A stretch of 64,000 bases of DNA from Tetranychus cinnabarinus (GCA_022266195.1 WHVY01000006.1:1798001-1862000); one strand, 5' to 3'. Shown: positions 1 to 10,829, counted from the stretch's first letter. The notes: a model not told the origin generated them from the sequence alone. A program made the numbers and translations.

Positions 1-718
1 TGTTAGAATTGTTTGATTTACGAGTGAAATGAATCTCAACTGCACTCGAAATGAGTTCCCTTCCTTTGTCAAGACACAATCGTATTATTGATATCTCTTG
101 AGTAACATTTGCGGTATTTTCATTCCATATACTTCGCTTTATAAGAAGGTACAATTTATCGTCGAAATGAATATAATCCATCATTTTCCATTCTTTGATG
201 AATTTCCAATCATCTTCCAGCCAAGGTAAAAATCGAATCACAGAAATTGATTCATCTTCATCATCGAAATATAACAATTCAATATAATTCCATTTAGGAA
301 CTGGTCCTGTTAAATTAGGATTTAGTATTGTTGGAACATGAAGAGCTTCATTGTCACCAAAAGCTATTATTGAATCACTCAATTCACCAGAATAATTCAT
401 TTTCTTGATTCTCTGTCGATCAATCAGAATATATGGTTTATTTTTATGGACGAACATCAAGCGGTCTTTTTTGAGATTGATTACTTTCCAATTGAGGATG
501 TCGTACACATTAGCCACACTGCTTGGTATATCAACAGTTGAAGTTTTACCAGCAACATAAATGCCATAAGATGTTGTGTGATCAGTAGGATTCGTCAAGA
601 AAACACTTTCGTGTGTTTTATAATAAAACAATGAATCATGTTTTGGTGTTTTAAATGAATATGCTTTTGGAATCAAAAGATAATATTGAAAGGTCCATAT
701 TAGAAAATGGATAAACAT
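1..718 (-). CDS. Sema-PSI-IPT family protein, copy 1 (N-terminal 239 codons, runs off window)
   Basis: An open frame runs from an ATG at 716-718 to base 1 with no stop (239 codons); the C-terminal two thirds lie outside the window. The translation matches the complete copies at 2677-4809 and 6253-8424 almost residue for residue: a hydrophobic leader of about 20 residues, then YSFKTPKHDSLFYYKTH, the block HTTSYGIYVAGKT, and SGELSDSIIAFGDNEALHVP. This N-terminal half is probably a Sema-like beta-propeller region of a type I membrane protein, which is an inference from the PSI and IPT domains that follow in the full copies. No frameshift is seen in the visible part. The family is intronless, so the start is taken at the ATG before the leader. 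The upstream sequence has the motif attatataattc (742-753) found before the other copies. Confidence 0.75.
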   Translation of the reverse strand, partial: MFIHFLIWTFQYYLLIPKAYSFKTPKHDSLFYYKTHESVFLTNPTDHTTSYGIYVAGKTSTVDIPSSVANVYDILNWKVINLKKDRLMFVHKNKPYILIDRQRIKKMNYSGELSDSIIAFGDNEALHVPTILNPNLTGPVPKWNYIELLYFDDEDESISVIRFLPWLEDDWKFIKEWKMMDYIHFDDKLYLLIKRSIWNENTANVTQEISIIRLCLDKGRELISSAVEIHFTRKSNNSN

Positions 719-1482
719 GATTACGGCAAATAATGTGCAACATTATATAATTCTTGATTCCTTTAAATTAACATAAACAAATGAGCAAATAAACTATCAA
801 ATCCTAATATTGTCATTCGTAAGTGAGTGAAAAGGAAGAAATTATAAAATTGAATTCAAATCAAAATCATAACAAACATTAACAAGTATTCAATCGCAAA
901 CAAAATTTATGTAAAATTGCAACAATATTTCATTTAGTCTTTTCGTGGACTGAAAATGCTCTTCTTAAGCGAAACGTCAAAACAAATACTGATTAGTTCA
1001 GCTTTTGAAATGCTTGTTTGACAATTGAAAGGATGAATCAAATTGATCACTCAAAAGGCAATCAAAGAGGTTCGTAAAAAATGTACTTTTAACGAAAAAA
1101 ATCAGATTAAGTAAAATGAACTGTAAGTTGCCAGGAATAAGAACTGATTGACTAGAATCCAGGAAACTCAACCAAAATATATTAAAGTCAAGAGTTTTCT
1201 GGTTGAAACAAAAACCAGCTTTGTAACACCTAGGTAATTAGATAAACTGCTAACTTCATTTGGACTCATTAGTCACTAAATAGGTTAATTCGACCAGTTG
1301 GTAGTTTAGGTAACACCGAAAACCAGTATATCTATCATTCATATCAAACCACATGATGGATTAAAGCTTGGCATACTTTGCCGGTGCTCGTCATGTAGCC
1401 CACTGAATTCCAATGATAGTCATTGGTTAAATTGTAGTAGCGAACTTGATCTTGAGCTATAAAAAACGAAATCGTTTGGTGG
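719..1482. other. intergenic unit-flank sequence of the tandem array
   Basis: No gene is supported here. 719-1000 is the upstream flank shared with other family copies. 1127-1173 (minus) is a scrap of the multi-pass membrane gene seen better at 17265-17797; its translation reads LDSSQSVSIPG. 1205-1330 repeats at 13.3, 44.3 and 61.0 kb. It carries the intact site actaaataggttaattcg that is interrupted by a MITE at 13.4 kb. 1375-1482 is the usual 3' flank of a family copy. Confidence 0.6.
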
Positions 1483-1638
1483 CTATTTTCGTTTTAATGA
1501 AAGTAATTCAATAATGAATGAATGAATACATTCGACTAGTCTCAGATCGCATTGTCATCCAAAGTGAACCCTGTTCACTAGATGGTATATTTGTAATGGT
1601 TGAGTCGTCCAGTGTATCCATTGTTGAGGATACTGTAT
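1483..1638 (-). pseudogene. tail remnant of a Sema-PSI-IPT family copy
   Basis: This segment aligns with the last codons and cytoplasmic tail of the intact copies (for example 6259-6400 and 36310-36460). Shared stretches include ttgtaatggttgagtcgtcc and ccattgttgaggatact. Homology stops abruptly at about 1638, where a P-element-like transposase fragment begins. Nothing upstream (PSI, IPT or membrane segment) remains, so it is a decayed remnant. Confidence 0.6.
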
Positions 1639-1639
1639 T

Positions 1640-2018
1640 GATGTCCCATGTCAACAAAAATATCGATGATATCCCTTCGAGGCAGGTAGGTGAAACTTGG
1701 TTTGATCTAGGTCTCGTCGAAGCTTAAAATGCAGATAGTGTCTTTGTCAGCGAGATTGGATGCATGCTTTTTAAGAGTTGAAATGGTTGATGTTGGAATG
1801 CCTGTCTCACTAAATGAATCGCTTGTGTGTCGATCAATGGTTCTGAGCGATGGTAAACCCAAAATGGGTCGGATCATTAGAAATGCTTTTGATGATTTAT
1901 ACAGTATCACTGCGGTGAGCTTTTTCAATGCGTATGAATGACATCTGTCTGATGGTTTACGAGTATGATTATTGATGGCGCTTTCTAGCAGCATGTATGC
2001 ATCTTCAGAAACACACAT
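1640..2018 (-). pseudogene. P-element/THAP9-type transposase fragment
   Basis: A 103-codon frame from 2018 to 1707 carries the pattern typical of the P-element transposase core: a YKSSKAF block, LPSLRTIDRH, a spacer, then ICILSFDE, where the acidic pair would be the first catalytic region. A TAG stop follows directly (1707-1709). The same frame continues beyond it with recognisable text (IDIFVDMGH) to about 1640, so the stop is a nonsense mutation in a longer ancestral frame. No terminal repeats or target duplication were found. The fragment abuts a family-gene tail remnant. The assignment is by motif only and rests on one region of the protein. Confidence 0.5.
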
Positions 2019-2676
2019 TTCGCGTTTACGAAGGTGATTTATTATGTAAAATGATGTTGAATGTTTTAGTTGGTATTACAACTTAGAGATCTTCCTTCTC
2101 AGTTTAATTAAGGTTTGTGTTGGTGTTTCTTTTCTTTGTGCTACATCCACAAGCCCTTTACATTCTTTAATGTGTAATGGGATAACATAAAATTCAGTCC
2201 AAAACCACGTCCACTTTCATAAAAATTGTCAGAAGAAAAGTAATGATTGCAAATCTTTAGGAGAGGTAAAATTGCCTAAACACTGCAGGTGAACCATGTT
2301 TTAAATTTTGATCTTTTGGAAAAGAAAGAAAGCTAATTTCATTTTCGTACTTGGAAGTGCAACCTTTTATGCAACATTTTTGGGGCACTTAGTAAAAAGA
2401 ACAGCAAGCAAGGATATGCAAAAAACAATTTCAATGAAAAAAAACACTTTACTCTTTGGTTCGCTTTGAACCAACGAACCCCTTCACTTTTCTTGTTCGA
2501 GAAAACTTTTTGAATATATTACAAAAATTTATATTCGATGTATTGTTGTGTATTTTCAAATCAAATCATCAGTTTTAAATTGACAAACAAACTTTTTCAT
2601 GAAAGAGTAAAAAAATGAGAAAAATTTTCCGAACAAATTTTTATCCAACAACATTTATGTAACTTTGGGTTTTTAA
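2019..2676. other. intergenic, with a short family-tail scrap at 2471-2520
   Basis: Mostly AT-rich sequence with no coding signal. 2471-2520 (minus) repeats the tail segment of the neighbouring gene (cttcacttttcttg then cgagaaaactttttg, compare 2885-2920), so another copy once ended here. Confidence 0.5.
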
Positions 2677-4809
2677 TTACTGATTTGTTTTACTAATCTG
2701 TTTTGATAAATACAAATGATCAGGTACAAAGCGAATTGAACTCCAACGGGTAACTTGTCTAATCGAAGGTTCGTTAGTAAAGGTTGAACCTGTTAATGTA
2801 TTCATTGTTGAGGATAGTGTCTTTGATCTAACACGAGCACCAGCGAATCGCTTCCCTTTTTTTATTCGAGAAAACTTTTTGAGTCCCTTCACTTTTCTTG
2901 TCCGAGAAAACTTTTTGAATCTATTTACATATTTCTTATTCTTATTAAACTTTATATAAGCTATTAGTGAAATTGAACTAATAAGTAAACCTAAAAATAA
3001 TATAAAAATAGCTGGAAATGTATAATCAGGATCCCTTTCAGGCGCAAAAATATGAACCTGATCAATGGATGCAGCACTAATTGTGGAAACATCTGCATAT
3101 TCATCATTTTGCAGACAAACTTCAATCTTAAATTGACCCGATTCAAGTAAATTTAAAGTGCAATCAAAGAATGGCCCATTTCTTATTATGTTAGTGCAAT
3201 GATTATGCGGACCAGCCTTTATAACTATATACTCTCGAGAGTGCGAATCCGGGACCAGTGGTCCATCGAGTTGAATCGTTAGTATTGTCGATGAAGAAGA
3301 GTTGAAGATTAAGGGTGAAATGTTGATGATTTTGAAGCAATGGTCGACTGTTAGTGCAGTCTTGTTTTTAGGTTGATCATCACGAGTACAAATTGAATTT
3401 GACCAAATGCAGTCAGAATAAAGTCCATACATTATACAATCAGTACACTTGTGTATCTTTGCGCACACTTGAACATCATCAAAAAAGATTTCATTAGATC
3501 CTTTATTTACGTAAAGAACGCCGTAGGGATGTTTATTAATATGAAAATTTGCTTGTGCAGATTGAAGGAAATCATCTGGGTTTGCATTATTAATAAAATT
3601 GGTGCATGTTGGTATAGTTGAAGAACTTTTATGTTCACAAATAGCAGTAGAAAAGATAGGCTTTGTATGCATAAATATGTGTGCTGTAAAGTATGGAAAC
3701 GGCAGTGTAACAAACTGTATTTTATGGACTAAAGCTGCTCGAGAATTATAAATCGCATTGAAACTTGTTGGTACGCGTCTAATTCCAACTTGACTGAAAT
3801 TTCTTGAAGGAACAATATTTTCCTTGGTTGAACAACTTTTATAAGAAGTCTTTATACATCCACCAACTTCTGATCTTAAATGTTGCTGCAATAAAGTGAT
3901 TTTACTAGAACCAGAGGCACATTCATTTGCAGTTTCTTCAAACAATGGCACAAAATTGGAAATAAAATAAATAAAATAAATTGTATTGTTGAAAGATTGC
4001 AATTGTGTTGCGTGCAATTGGTAACGAGGATATTCAAGAAGCAAAGGTCCAAAAATGAAAACGAAAACCAAATCAATTATCTTATTAGTCTGGAATTCTG
4101 GTCGAGTAAAATGTATTTCAACTGCACTTGAAATAAGTTCACTTCCTTTGTCAAGACACAATCGTATTATTGATATCTCTTGAGTAGCTTTCGCAGCCTT
4201 TTCGTTCCATATACTTCGCTTTATTAGAAGGTACAATTTATTGTCGAAATGAATATAATCTGTCATTTTCCATTCTATAATTAACTTCCAGTCCTGGTCA
4301 TGATTTCCAAGTCGAGGTAAGGATCGCTTCACAGAAACCTTTTCACTTTGATCATCGAAATACAACAATTCAATATAATTCCATTTAGGAACTGGTTCAA
4401 TTAAATTTGGATTGAATATTGTTGGAATATGAAGAGCTTCATTATCACCAAAAGCTATAATTGAACCACTTAATTCACCAGAATATTCCATTTCCCTGAT
4501 AATTTCTTGATTAATCAGAATATACGGTCTATTTTTATGGACGAACATCAATCGGATTTTATTGAGATTGACCACTTTCCAATCGAGGATCTCAGACACA
4601 TTAACTACACTTGTTGGAATATCAATTATTATTGTTTTACCAGCCACATAAATTCCATAAGATGTTGTGTGATTTTTGGGATTCGTCAAGAATACACTGT
4701 CATGTGTTTTATAATAAAACAATGAATCATGTTTGGGTGTTCTAAATGAATATGTGATACAAATTAAAAGACAAAATTTAAAGACCCATATTAGAAAGTG
4801 TATGAACAT
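2677..4809 (-). CDS. Sema-like/PSI/IPT single-pass membrane protein, copy 2 (710 aa, intact)
   Basis: A complete intronless 710-codon ORF. Residues 1-21 form a hydrophobic signal peptide. Residues 22-440 are a Sema-like N-terminal region, assigned by position and domain order only. Residues 449-474 match the PSI cysteine pattern C-x5-C-x2-C-x8-C-x-W-x4-C (CAKIHKCTDC, then DCIWSNSIC), with a further Cys at 491. Residues 497-589 resemble an IPT/TIG beta-sandwich with paired cysteines (538, 550). Residues 597-618 are the membrane helix, followed by a 92-residue very basic tail in which a KKFSR motif is repeated. Sema-PSI-IPT order is that of plexins and MET-like receptors, but no intracellular GAP or kinase domain is present. 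Ligand and role are unknown. It is likely a cell-surface glycoprotein (many N-x-S/T sites). It is one unit of a minus-strand tandem array. Confidence 0.8.
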   Translation of the reverse strand: MFIHFLIWVFKFCLLICITYSFRTPKHDSLFYYKTHDSVFLTNPKNHTTSYGIYVAGKTIIIDIPTSVVNVSEILDWKVVNLNKIRLMFVHKNRPYILINQEIIREMEYSGELSGSIIAFGDNEALHIPTIFNPNLIEPVPKWNYIELLYFDDQSEKVSVKRSLPRLGNHDQDWKLIIEWKMTDYIHFDNKLYLLIKRSIWNEKAAKATQEISIIRLCLDKGSELISSAVEIHFTRPEFQTNKIIDLVFVFIFGPLLLEYPRYQLHATQLQSFNNTIYFIYFISNFVPLFEETANECASGSSKITLLQQHLRSEVGGCIKTSYKSCSTKENIVPSRNFSQVGIRRVPTSFNAIYNSRAALVHKIQFVTLPFPYFTAHIFMHTKPIFSTAICEHKSSSTIPTCTNFINNANPDDFLQSAQANFHINKHPYGVLYVNKGSNEIFFDDVQVCAKIHKCTDCIMYGLYSDCIWSNSICTRDDQPKNKTALTVDHCFKIINISPLIFNSSSSTILTIQLDGPLVPDSHSREYIVIKAGPHNHCTNIIRNGPFFDCTLNLLESGQFKIEVCLQNDEYADVSTISAASIDQVHIFAPERDPDYTFPAIFILFLGLLISSISLIAYIKFNKNKKYVNRFKKFSRTRKVKGLKKFSRIKKGKRFAGARVRSKTLSSTMNTLTGSTFTNEPSIRQVTRWSSIRFVPDHLYLSKQISKTNQ

Positions 4810-4828
4810 GTTAAGTTTTCACAAAAAT

Positions 4829-4840
4829 ATTATATAATTC
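4829..4840 (-). promoter_or_regulatory. conserved AT motif just upstream of the start codon
   Basis: The motif attatataattc (plus strand) lies 20-31 nt before the ATG. Close forms sit 15-40 nt upstream of every family start: 742-753, 8441-8452, 12769-12780, 16365-16375, 38484-38495 and 43567-43578. On the sense strand it reads like a TATA-type box (GAATTATATAAT). If so, the 5' leader would be extremely short. It may simply be conserved flank. Confidence 0.3.
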
Positions 4841-5094
4841 TTGTTTACTTGCTAATTGTCATCAACAAATGAGCCAACAAACTAACAAATCCTAATATTT
4901 TAATTCAAAAGTGAGTTTAAAGAAAGAGATTTGTTATTTTGTTGAAATTTTAAAATTAAGCTTAAAATGAAAATCGCAACAAACAACCAATTAACCAAAA
5001 AAAATTACAAACGATACAATATTTTATGCGGCTCCTTCGATCTTTTAGACTAATTTTACCTGATTATACTCAAATAAAAACAGTTATAATTACA

Positions 5095-6015
5095 CTGATT
5101 ATAAGTTAATTTCATTTATCGAGGCATAATCATTTTATTGATATTCTTTAAGTTACATTTGCAGATATTTTAGTTAAAATTGCCTCGTACTTCGATTTAT
5201 TAAAAGATATAATTGTGTGAATGAAATAATTTGTTTTTTTCAATTCTTTAATGATCTTCTAATAATCATCTTAAAGCATTCGTCCATTTATTGTTGCGTC
5301 AGTGCAATGATTATCACCAGCTTGGATAACTAGATACTCTTGAGAGGCCTTAATCAGTGGCTTATCGAGTTCAATTGTTAGTATTTTCGATGAAGAAAAG
5401 TTGAAGATGAAATGTTAATGATTTTGAAGCAATGGTCGACTGTTAGTGTAGCTTTGTTTTTGGCTTGATCATCATGAACACAAATAGAGTTTGACCAAAT
5501 ACAGTCAAAATAAAGTCCATACATTATACAATCAGTACAAGTCTTTAGATTTGAACACACTTCAATGGGAATGAAAAGGATTTTATTAGTTTCTTTAGTT
5601 ACGAAAAGAGCTCCGTGTGGGCGTTTATTAATATGAAAAACGACATCATCGTATTCACTTGGTGGATCCAAGTATATGCAGCGCCTTTCATATGAACAAA
5701 TTACAGTTAAATAGAAAGGTTTTAATTGCATTAATATGCTCGCTGTATCGTATGGATACGGCAGTGTAATAAACTGCATGTTCTGGACTACAACACTTTG
5801 CAAAATACTATCCAAAACAGGAGGCTTGAATGAAACTCGAGCAAACGGACATCTCTTGCAGGAACAATATTTTCATTTGTTGAACAGCTTTTATAAGAAG
5901 TCTTTTTACATTTACCGACTTCTGATCTTAAATGAGGCCGCATTAAAGTGATGTTACCAGAACGACATTTTTTATGTTATCCACAGTCATTTGCAGTTTC
6001 TTCAAACAATGAACT
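5095..6015 (-). pseudogene. Sema-PSI-IPT family copy 3, rearranged and frameshifted
   Basis: Segments of one copy are recognisable. The middle region is at 5830-6015. The PSI region lies in a 145-codon open stretch at 5378-5815 with all PSI cysteines. The start of the IPT region is at 5276-5400. A 7-bp deletion near 5405 (gaagatgaaatg where intact copies read gaagattaagggtgaaatg) breaks the frame after the PSI domain. 5095-5275 is a strongly decayed piece of the Sema-like region. In an intact gene it would lie above 6015, so the order is scrambled. There is no start, signal peptide or membrane helix. It is not expected to be functional. Confidence 0.7.
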
Positions 6016-6252
6016 TTTACATCCACCCGACACCGTCAACTACCAATTTTCTTCTTCTATCGTAAAATTACATGTAGAGATACTAGGCATTGCATTAATC
6101 CAACGAGCACATCAGCAACAGAATAATGATCATCTTGCGAGTTGAATGCAGCCCTCTGCATTCAAATGATAGCCATTGGTTAAATCAAGGCAATGAACTT
6201 GATTTTTAAATATAAAAAACGAACAACCACAAATTAATCAAATTGCGGCAAA

Positions 6253-8424
6253 TTATTTTCGTTTTGGAGAAAATAATTTTCTTCGTTGATACATTCGACG
6301 AGGTGCTGATCGCATTGTCCTCCAAAGTGAACCTCGTTTTCTCAAAGGTTCATTTGTAATGGTTGAGTCGTCCAGTGTACTCATTGTTGAAGATGCTATT
6401 TGCGCTTTAACACGGGTTATAGCACTTAAATCAATTTGTTTTTTTGGTTCGAAAAATTTTATGAACTTTTTATCATTACGAGTACCAACGAATTGCTTCA
6501 CTTTTCTGGGCCGAGAACCCTTTTTAAATCTATTTGATTGTTTCTTATTACACTTTCTAAAATAAACTATGAATGCAAATGAATTGATAATTAACCATAA
6601 AAATAATATCAAAATTACTGTAAATGAAACATCCATTTTAATATTATCCGGGGTTTCAGGCGCCAAAATATGAACCTCGTCAATAGATACAGCACTAATG
6701 ATTGAAGTATCTGCATATCTATCACTTCGTAGACTAACATCGATATTGAATTCACCCGATTTTGTTAGACCCATAGAGCAATTGATGAATGTTCCATTCA
6801 TTGTAATGTTGGTGCAACGATTATCACCAGCTTGGATAACTAGATACTCTTGCATAGTCGTAAAATTCAGTGGTTTGTCGAGTTCAATTGTTATTATTGC
6901 CGATGAAGAAAAGTTGAAGATTAAGGGTGAAATGTTGATGATTTTGAAGCAATTGTTGACTGTTAGTATAGCCTTGTTTTTGGGTTGATCTTCATACTTG
7001 CAATTTGAATCTGACCAAATGCAGCCAAAATAAAATCCATACATAATACATTGAGTACAATTTTTTAGACGTGAACACACTTCAATGGGAATGAAAAGGA
7101 TTTTATTAGTTTCTTTAGTTACGAAAAGAGCTCCGTGTGGACGTTTATTAGTATGAAAATCGGCTTCACTCAATTCACTTAGTGAAATCGATTTTGACCT
7201 AATATCCTCGCAATGCGAGGTTTTAGCGTAAGTATCTTTATATGGGCAAAATGTAGATGATTCAAAAGGTTTTAATTGTATTAATATGCGCGCTGTATGG
7301 TATGGATACGGCAGTGTAATAAACTGCATGTTCTGGACTACAACTTGAAGACTATTATGCGCAATAGGAGGTGATGATCCTGATGAACCTTCAGTTACAA
7401 AGAGACTGACATCTCTCGAAGGAACAATATTTTCATTCGTTGAACAGCTTTCATAAGAAGTCTTTTTACATTCACAGTCTTCTGATGTTAAATGGTGCCG
7501 TAATAAAGTGATACTACCAGAGCCAGAGGCACAGTCATTTGCGGTTTCTTCAAAAAGTGGAACAATATATTCAATGTAATAGACATGATAAACTTTTGTA
7601 TTACTTGAAGGTTGTAATGTGATTGAGTGCACTTGGTAACGATAATGGTTCTGAGTTTGATTATTCGCAGTTCCAAAAAAGAAAACAAATAACAAATTAA
7701 TTATCTTGATAGACTTGAATGCTTCTTGAGTAAAATGAATCTCAACTGCACTTGAAATAAGTTCAATTCCTTTGTCGAGACACAATCGTATTACTGATAT
7801 CTCTTGAGTATCAGCTTGAAAATTTGCCTTCGAAATAGTTCGATATATTAAAAGGTACAATTTATCGTCGAAATGAATATAATCCATCATTTTCCATTCT
7901 TTAATGAACTTCCAATCATCTTTAAGCCAAGGTAAGGATCGAATTACAGAAACTGATTCATTTTTAACATCGAAATATAACAATTCAATATAATTCCATT
8001 TAGGAACTGGTTCAATTAAATTAGGATTGAGTATTGTTGGTACATGGAGAGCTTCATTATCACCAAAAGCTATTATTGAGCCACTCAATTCACCAGAATA
8101 TTCCATTTCCCCGATAATTTCTTGATTAATCAGAATATACGGTTTATTTTGATGGACGAACATTAATTGAATTTTATTGAGATTAATTACTTTCCAATTG
8201 AGGATGTCGAACATATTAGCCACACTTGTTGGTATATCAACTGTTATTGTTTGACCTGCCACATAAATACCATAAGATGTTGTGTGATTGAAAGGATTCG
8301 TCAAGAAAACACTGTCTCGTGATTTGTAATAAAACAATGAATCATGTTTTGGTGTTTTAAATGAATATGATTTTGGAATCAAAAGCCAAAATTGAAAGGT
8401 CCATATTAGAAGGTGAAAAAACAT
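6253..8424 (-). CDS. Sema-like/PSI/IPT single-pass membrane protein, copy 4 (723 aa, intact)
   Basis: A complete intronless ORF. Signal peptide 1-21; Sema-like region to about 440; PSI cysteines at 450, 456, 459, 468 and 475 with Cys 492; IPT-like region 498-590 with Cys 537 and 549; membrane helix about 602-622; basic tail of about 100 residues ending RRKLFSPKRK. Compared with copy 2, the region 340-420 before the PSI domain is the most divergent part, with insertions and extra cysteines (CPYKD, SHCEDI). Intact copies therefore differ mainly in one surface segment. The flanks match those of the other units. The ATG is chosen because it directly precedes the hydrophobic leader and aligns with all paralogues. 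Confidence 0.8.
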   Translation of the reverse strand: MFFHLLIWTFQFWLLIPKSYSFKTPKHDSLFYYKSRDSVFLTNPFNHTTSYGIYVAGQTITVDIPTSVANMFDILNWKVINLNKIQLMFVHQNKPYILINQEIIGEMEYSGELSGSIIAFGDNEALHVPTILNPNLIEPVPKWNYIELLYFDVKNESVSVIRSLPWLKDDWKFIKEWKMMDYIHFDDKLYLLIYRTISKANFQADTQEISVIRLCLDKGIELISSAVEIHFTQEAFKSIKIINLLFVFFFGTANNQTQNHYRYQVHSITLQPSSNTKVYHVYYIEYIVPLFEETANDCASGSGSITLLRHHLTSEDCECKKTSYESCSTNENIVPSRDVSLFVTEGSSGSSPPIAHNSLQVVVQNMQFITLPYPYHTARILIQLKPFESSTFCPYKDTYAKTSHCEDIRSKSISLSELSEADFHTNKRPHGALFVTKETNKILFIPIEVCSRLKNCTQCIMYGFYFGCIWSDSNCKYEDQPKNKAILTVNNCFKIINISPLIFNFSSSAIITIELDKPLNFTTMQEYLVIQAGDNRCTNITMNGTFINCSMGLTKSGEFNIDVSLRSDRYADTSIISAVSIDEVHILAPETPDNIKMDVSFTVILILFLWLIINSFAFIVYFRKCNKKQSNRFKKGSRPRKVKQFVGTRNDKKFIKFFEPKKQIDLSAITRVKAQIASSTMSTLDDSTITNEPLRKRGSLWRTMRSAPRRMYQRRKLFSPKRK

Positions 8425-9270
8425 GATTATGATGTAAAATATTATATAATTCTTGATTTTTTTGCAATCAACTAACTGTATAATATCCTAATATTGCCAT
8501 TCAAAAGAAAGAAATTATAAAATTAAATTCAAATCAAAATAACAACAAACATCTATTTGATCTTTCGGAAGATTATACAGTAGATTGTAAGTAGAGTCAC
8601 GAGACATTACATTAATCCAACAAGCACATCAGTAACAGAATACCGATCACCTTTCGAGTTGGAGTAGATACAGTTCACTCTTACAGCTTTATTTATGTAG
8701 CTTTATTTAAAGATTGATCAAACATACAATTAGCAAAGCAATTTCAAAGCTGTAAGAAAGTGAAAAATCTTCCAATGTCTCTAAATATTCATATAATATC
8801 AAATTTTTGTCAAAATTTCAGACTTTAATTAAATACAGTATGCAATTTAAATTGCAATAAATGAGTGAAAATTTTTCTTTCCAAAGAATAAGTTCTTGCA
8901 TGTTTATATTGTCTATTCAATGACCCATCCTACCAGCCAAAGATGCAATTAGAAGAAGAAGATTTGTTATGTTGATTTTGTTTAGTTGATAAAGGAGGAT
9001 AGCCAAAATGTGCGATTTTCAGAATAAATTGAACCATATATCAATCGAAAGCTTATAATGAGTAGAGTCTCCTTTCTAAAAATCAGATCGAAATTCACAT
9101 TCCCTGGGGAGTTATTCAGTAAATTCCTTGGGACTCCGTGAAGATCACATCGGACATAATTTTTCAGATAGAATTTTTTATGCTGATTTCAATGATGATA
9201 TGCATGCGAGCCTAAACGTGCGGCTTTGCGAGATATTTCACTTTAGACGTTTTTCATAATGAAAAAAATA
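8425..9270. repeat. 5' flank module shared by three array units
   Basis: No gene is supported. 8560-8990 is closely similar to 16480-16860 and 40770-41260. All contain the segment ccagccaaagatgcaatt, an AATAAA-like site and a tract encoding CLFGWWN in one frame. That frame is interrupted by TAG in the 8.9 kb copy, so I treat the module as duplicated flank rather than a gene. Confidence 0.5.
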
Positions 9271-9276
9271 TTAAAT

Positions 9277-9586
9277 TCCGTAGCGTTTCTTTAAAACCCT
9301 ATGAAGACCAACTCAAATCTAGTACATATTGTTCAACGCTCTCAATAGGATCATATAACGTCAAAATAATTTTCTAAATGTGCGGTTTTATATTCGCCAT
9401 CTACATCTAAATATTTTACTATGTTACTGAATATTCAAAGCCATGGCATTTCTTAAAAACCCTATGAAGACCAACTCAAACCTAGTGCATATTGTTCACA
9501 ACCCTGAATATTATCATGTGAAAAATTATTTTCTAAATGTTTTAGATTTGCCATCTATGTGTCAATATTTACTATGTAACTGAATA
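9277..9586. repeat. two-copy direct repeat, about 160 bp per unit
   Basis: The stretch aaccctatgaagaccaactc occurs near 9294 and again near 9459. Both are followed by matching sequence through catattgttca, ttattttctaaatgt, tttgccatct and ctatgtaactgaatatt, so two diverged tandem copies of roughly 160 bp lie here. No coding content. Confidence 0.6.
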
Positions 9587-9591
9587 TTAAT

Positions 9592-9728
9592 ATTGGAAAA
9601 TGGGAAAAGACAGAAATCAAAAACGAGCTGTATTTTGAAAAATGATCAAAGGGACCCTATGCATAAACTGTGTTTTTTTAAAATCAATGTTATTCAATGG
9701 GAGCTGCAAATTTTTCCCATTTTCCAAT
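9592..9728. mobile_element. 137-bp MITE with 17-bp TIRs
   Basis: The ends are inverted repeats: attggaaaatgggaaaa at 9592 and its complement ending at 9728. TTAAT flanks the element on both sides (9587-9591 and 9729-9733) as a probable 5-bp target duplication. There is no ORF. The superfamily is not assigned. Confidence 0.6.
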
Positions 9729-9733
9729 TTAAT

Positions 9734-10725
9734 TTAAATATGTCAGCAATTAATTGAGATAATCAATTTTTGTTAAATGCAAAAAATGCATGAATGGTGT
9801 AAGATGCTAACCACGAATATTCATCTCCATACAACAATTAAATCAAATTTGATGTGAAGGGTAGAGTTACCCAAGATAAATTAATTTCATTTTGCTTTAG
9901 ATCTAGATAAAGTATTCAAATACTTTAAGATCCATACTTTTCATTTTGTAATTTTTCATTAATCCCTTTCTTTCTTTTGTTTGTAAAATTGTCAATGGAG
10001 ACACAATTTCCTTTCTTTCCTTTCTTCATTTGTCTTCCTTTTTTCTTAAGGTTTCAAAACCTTTCATTTCCTTCCGTTAACAGTAGTATATATTGAGACA
10101 ATTTCGCCCTTTTGAGTTATGTTCATTATGTTCATCTTTACTGTTTAATCTATGATTTAATTACTGTTTAAATTGCTTATTAATCAAGTTCTGATTACTC
10201 CTGGTATTGGAATACCAAGTCGGTTTAATCCTGTCCTGCTCTTGATTTAATAAAGTTTCCTAAATTTCATAGTTTAAGTTAAAGTATTCAAATACTTATT
10301 ACTCAATGTGTTTCAACTATTAATTTGCTTTAAAATGCGATAGTTCATTGTTTGTGCCAGTCTTGTTTTGACCTTAATTAGCTATTTCTAGCTGTGTGGT
10401 AAAAGTATTCAAATACTGATAATTTTGGTCTTGTTGGTCAGCTTAAACAAGCTAATCTCTGTGCTGTTAATCTTGTGTTAGACACACTTCACAAGTCTAC
10501 TTATTCTGGTCAGATTGTGGTTAAGATTTTGGTAAATCTGTGGTTAGGATTGGAATCCTAAAAGTAAACTTAAAAGTAAAACGAGTTGTAATTGATAGTT
10601 CGAGGTGATCCTTAAAAGAACCTGAATTTCAGGATTTGAGAGGCTGAATAATCTTCTGTTTTGTGTTAATTGTTTGAATCTGAATTCAACTTTAATTTAA
10701 TTCAACAAATGAATAACTCTTCCTT
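9734..10725. other. intergenic AT-rich DNA with three copies of a 14-bp near-palindrome
   Basis: No coding region is seen. The 14-mer agtattcaaatact occurs at 9911-9924, 10283-10296 and 10404-10417. It is palindromic except for its two central bases. The role is unknown. Confidence 0.4.
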
Positions 10726-10829
10726 TCAGATGAAACAAAAAACGTACTCGTTTGCTTCGGCCAACCTAATATAAAAAACATAAATTGCAAAAAACAAATC
10801 AATCAAGTTGCGAGAAATCATTTGGTGCC

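Noticed and set aside
2677..8424. Introns within the Sema-PSI-IPT genes
   Set aside because: Several copies are open over more than 680 codons and align without gaps at GT-AG sites.
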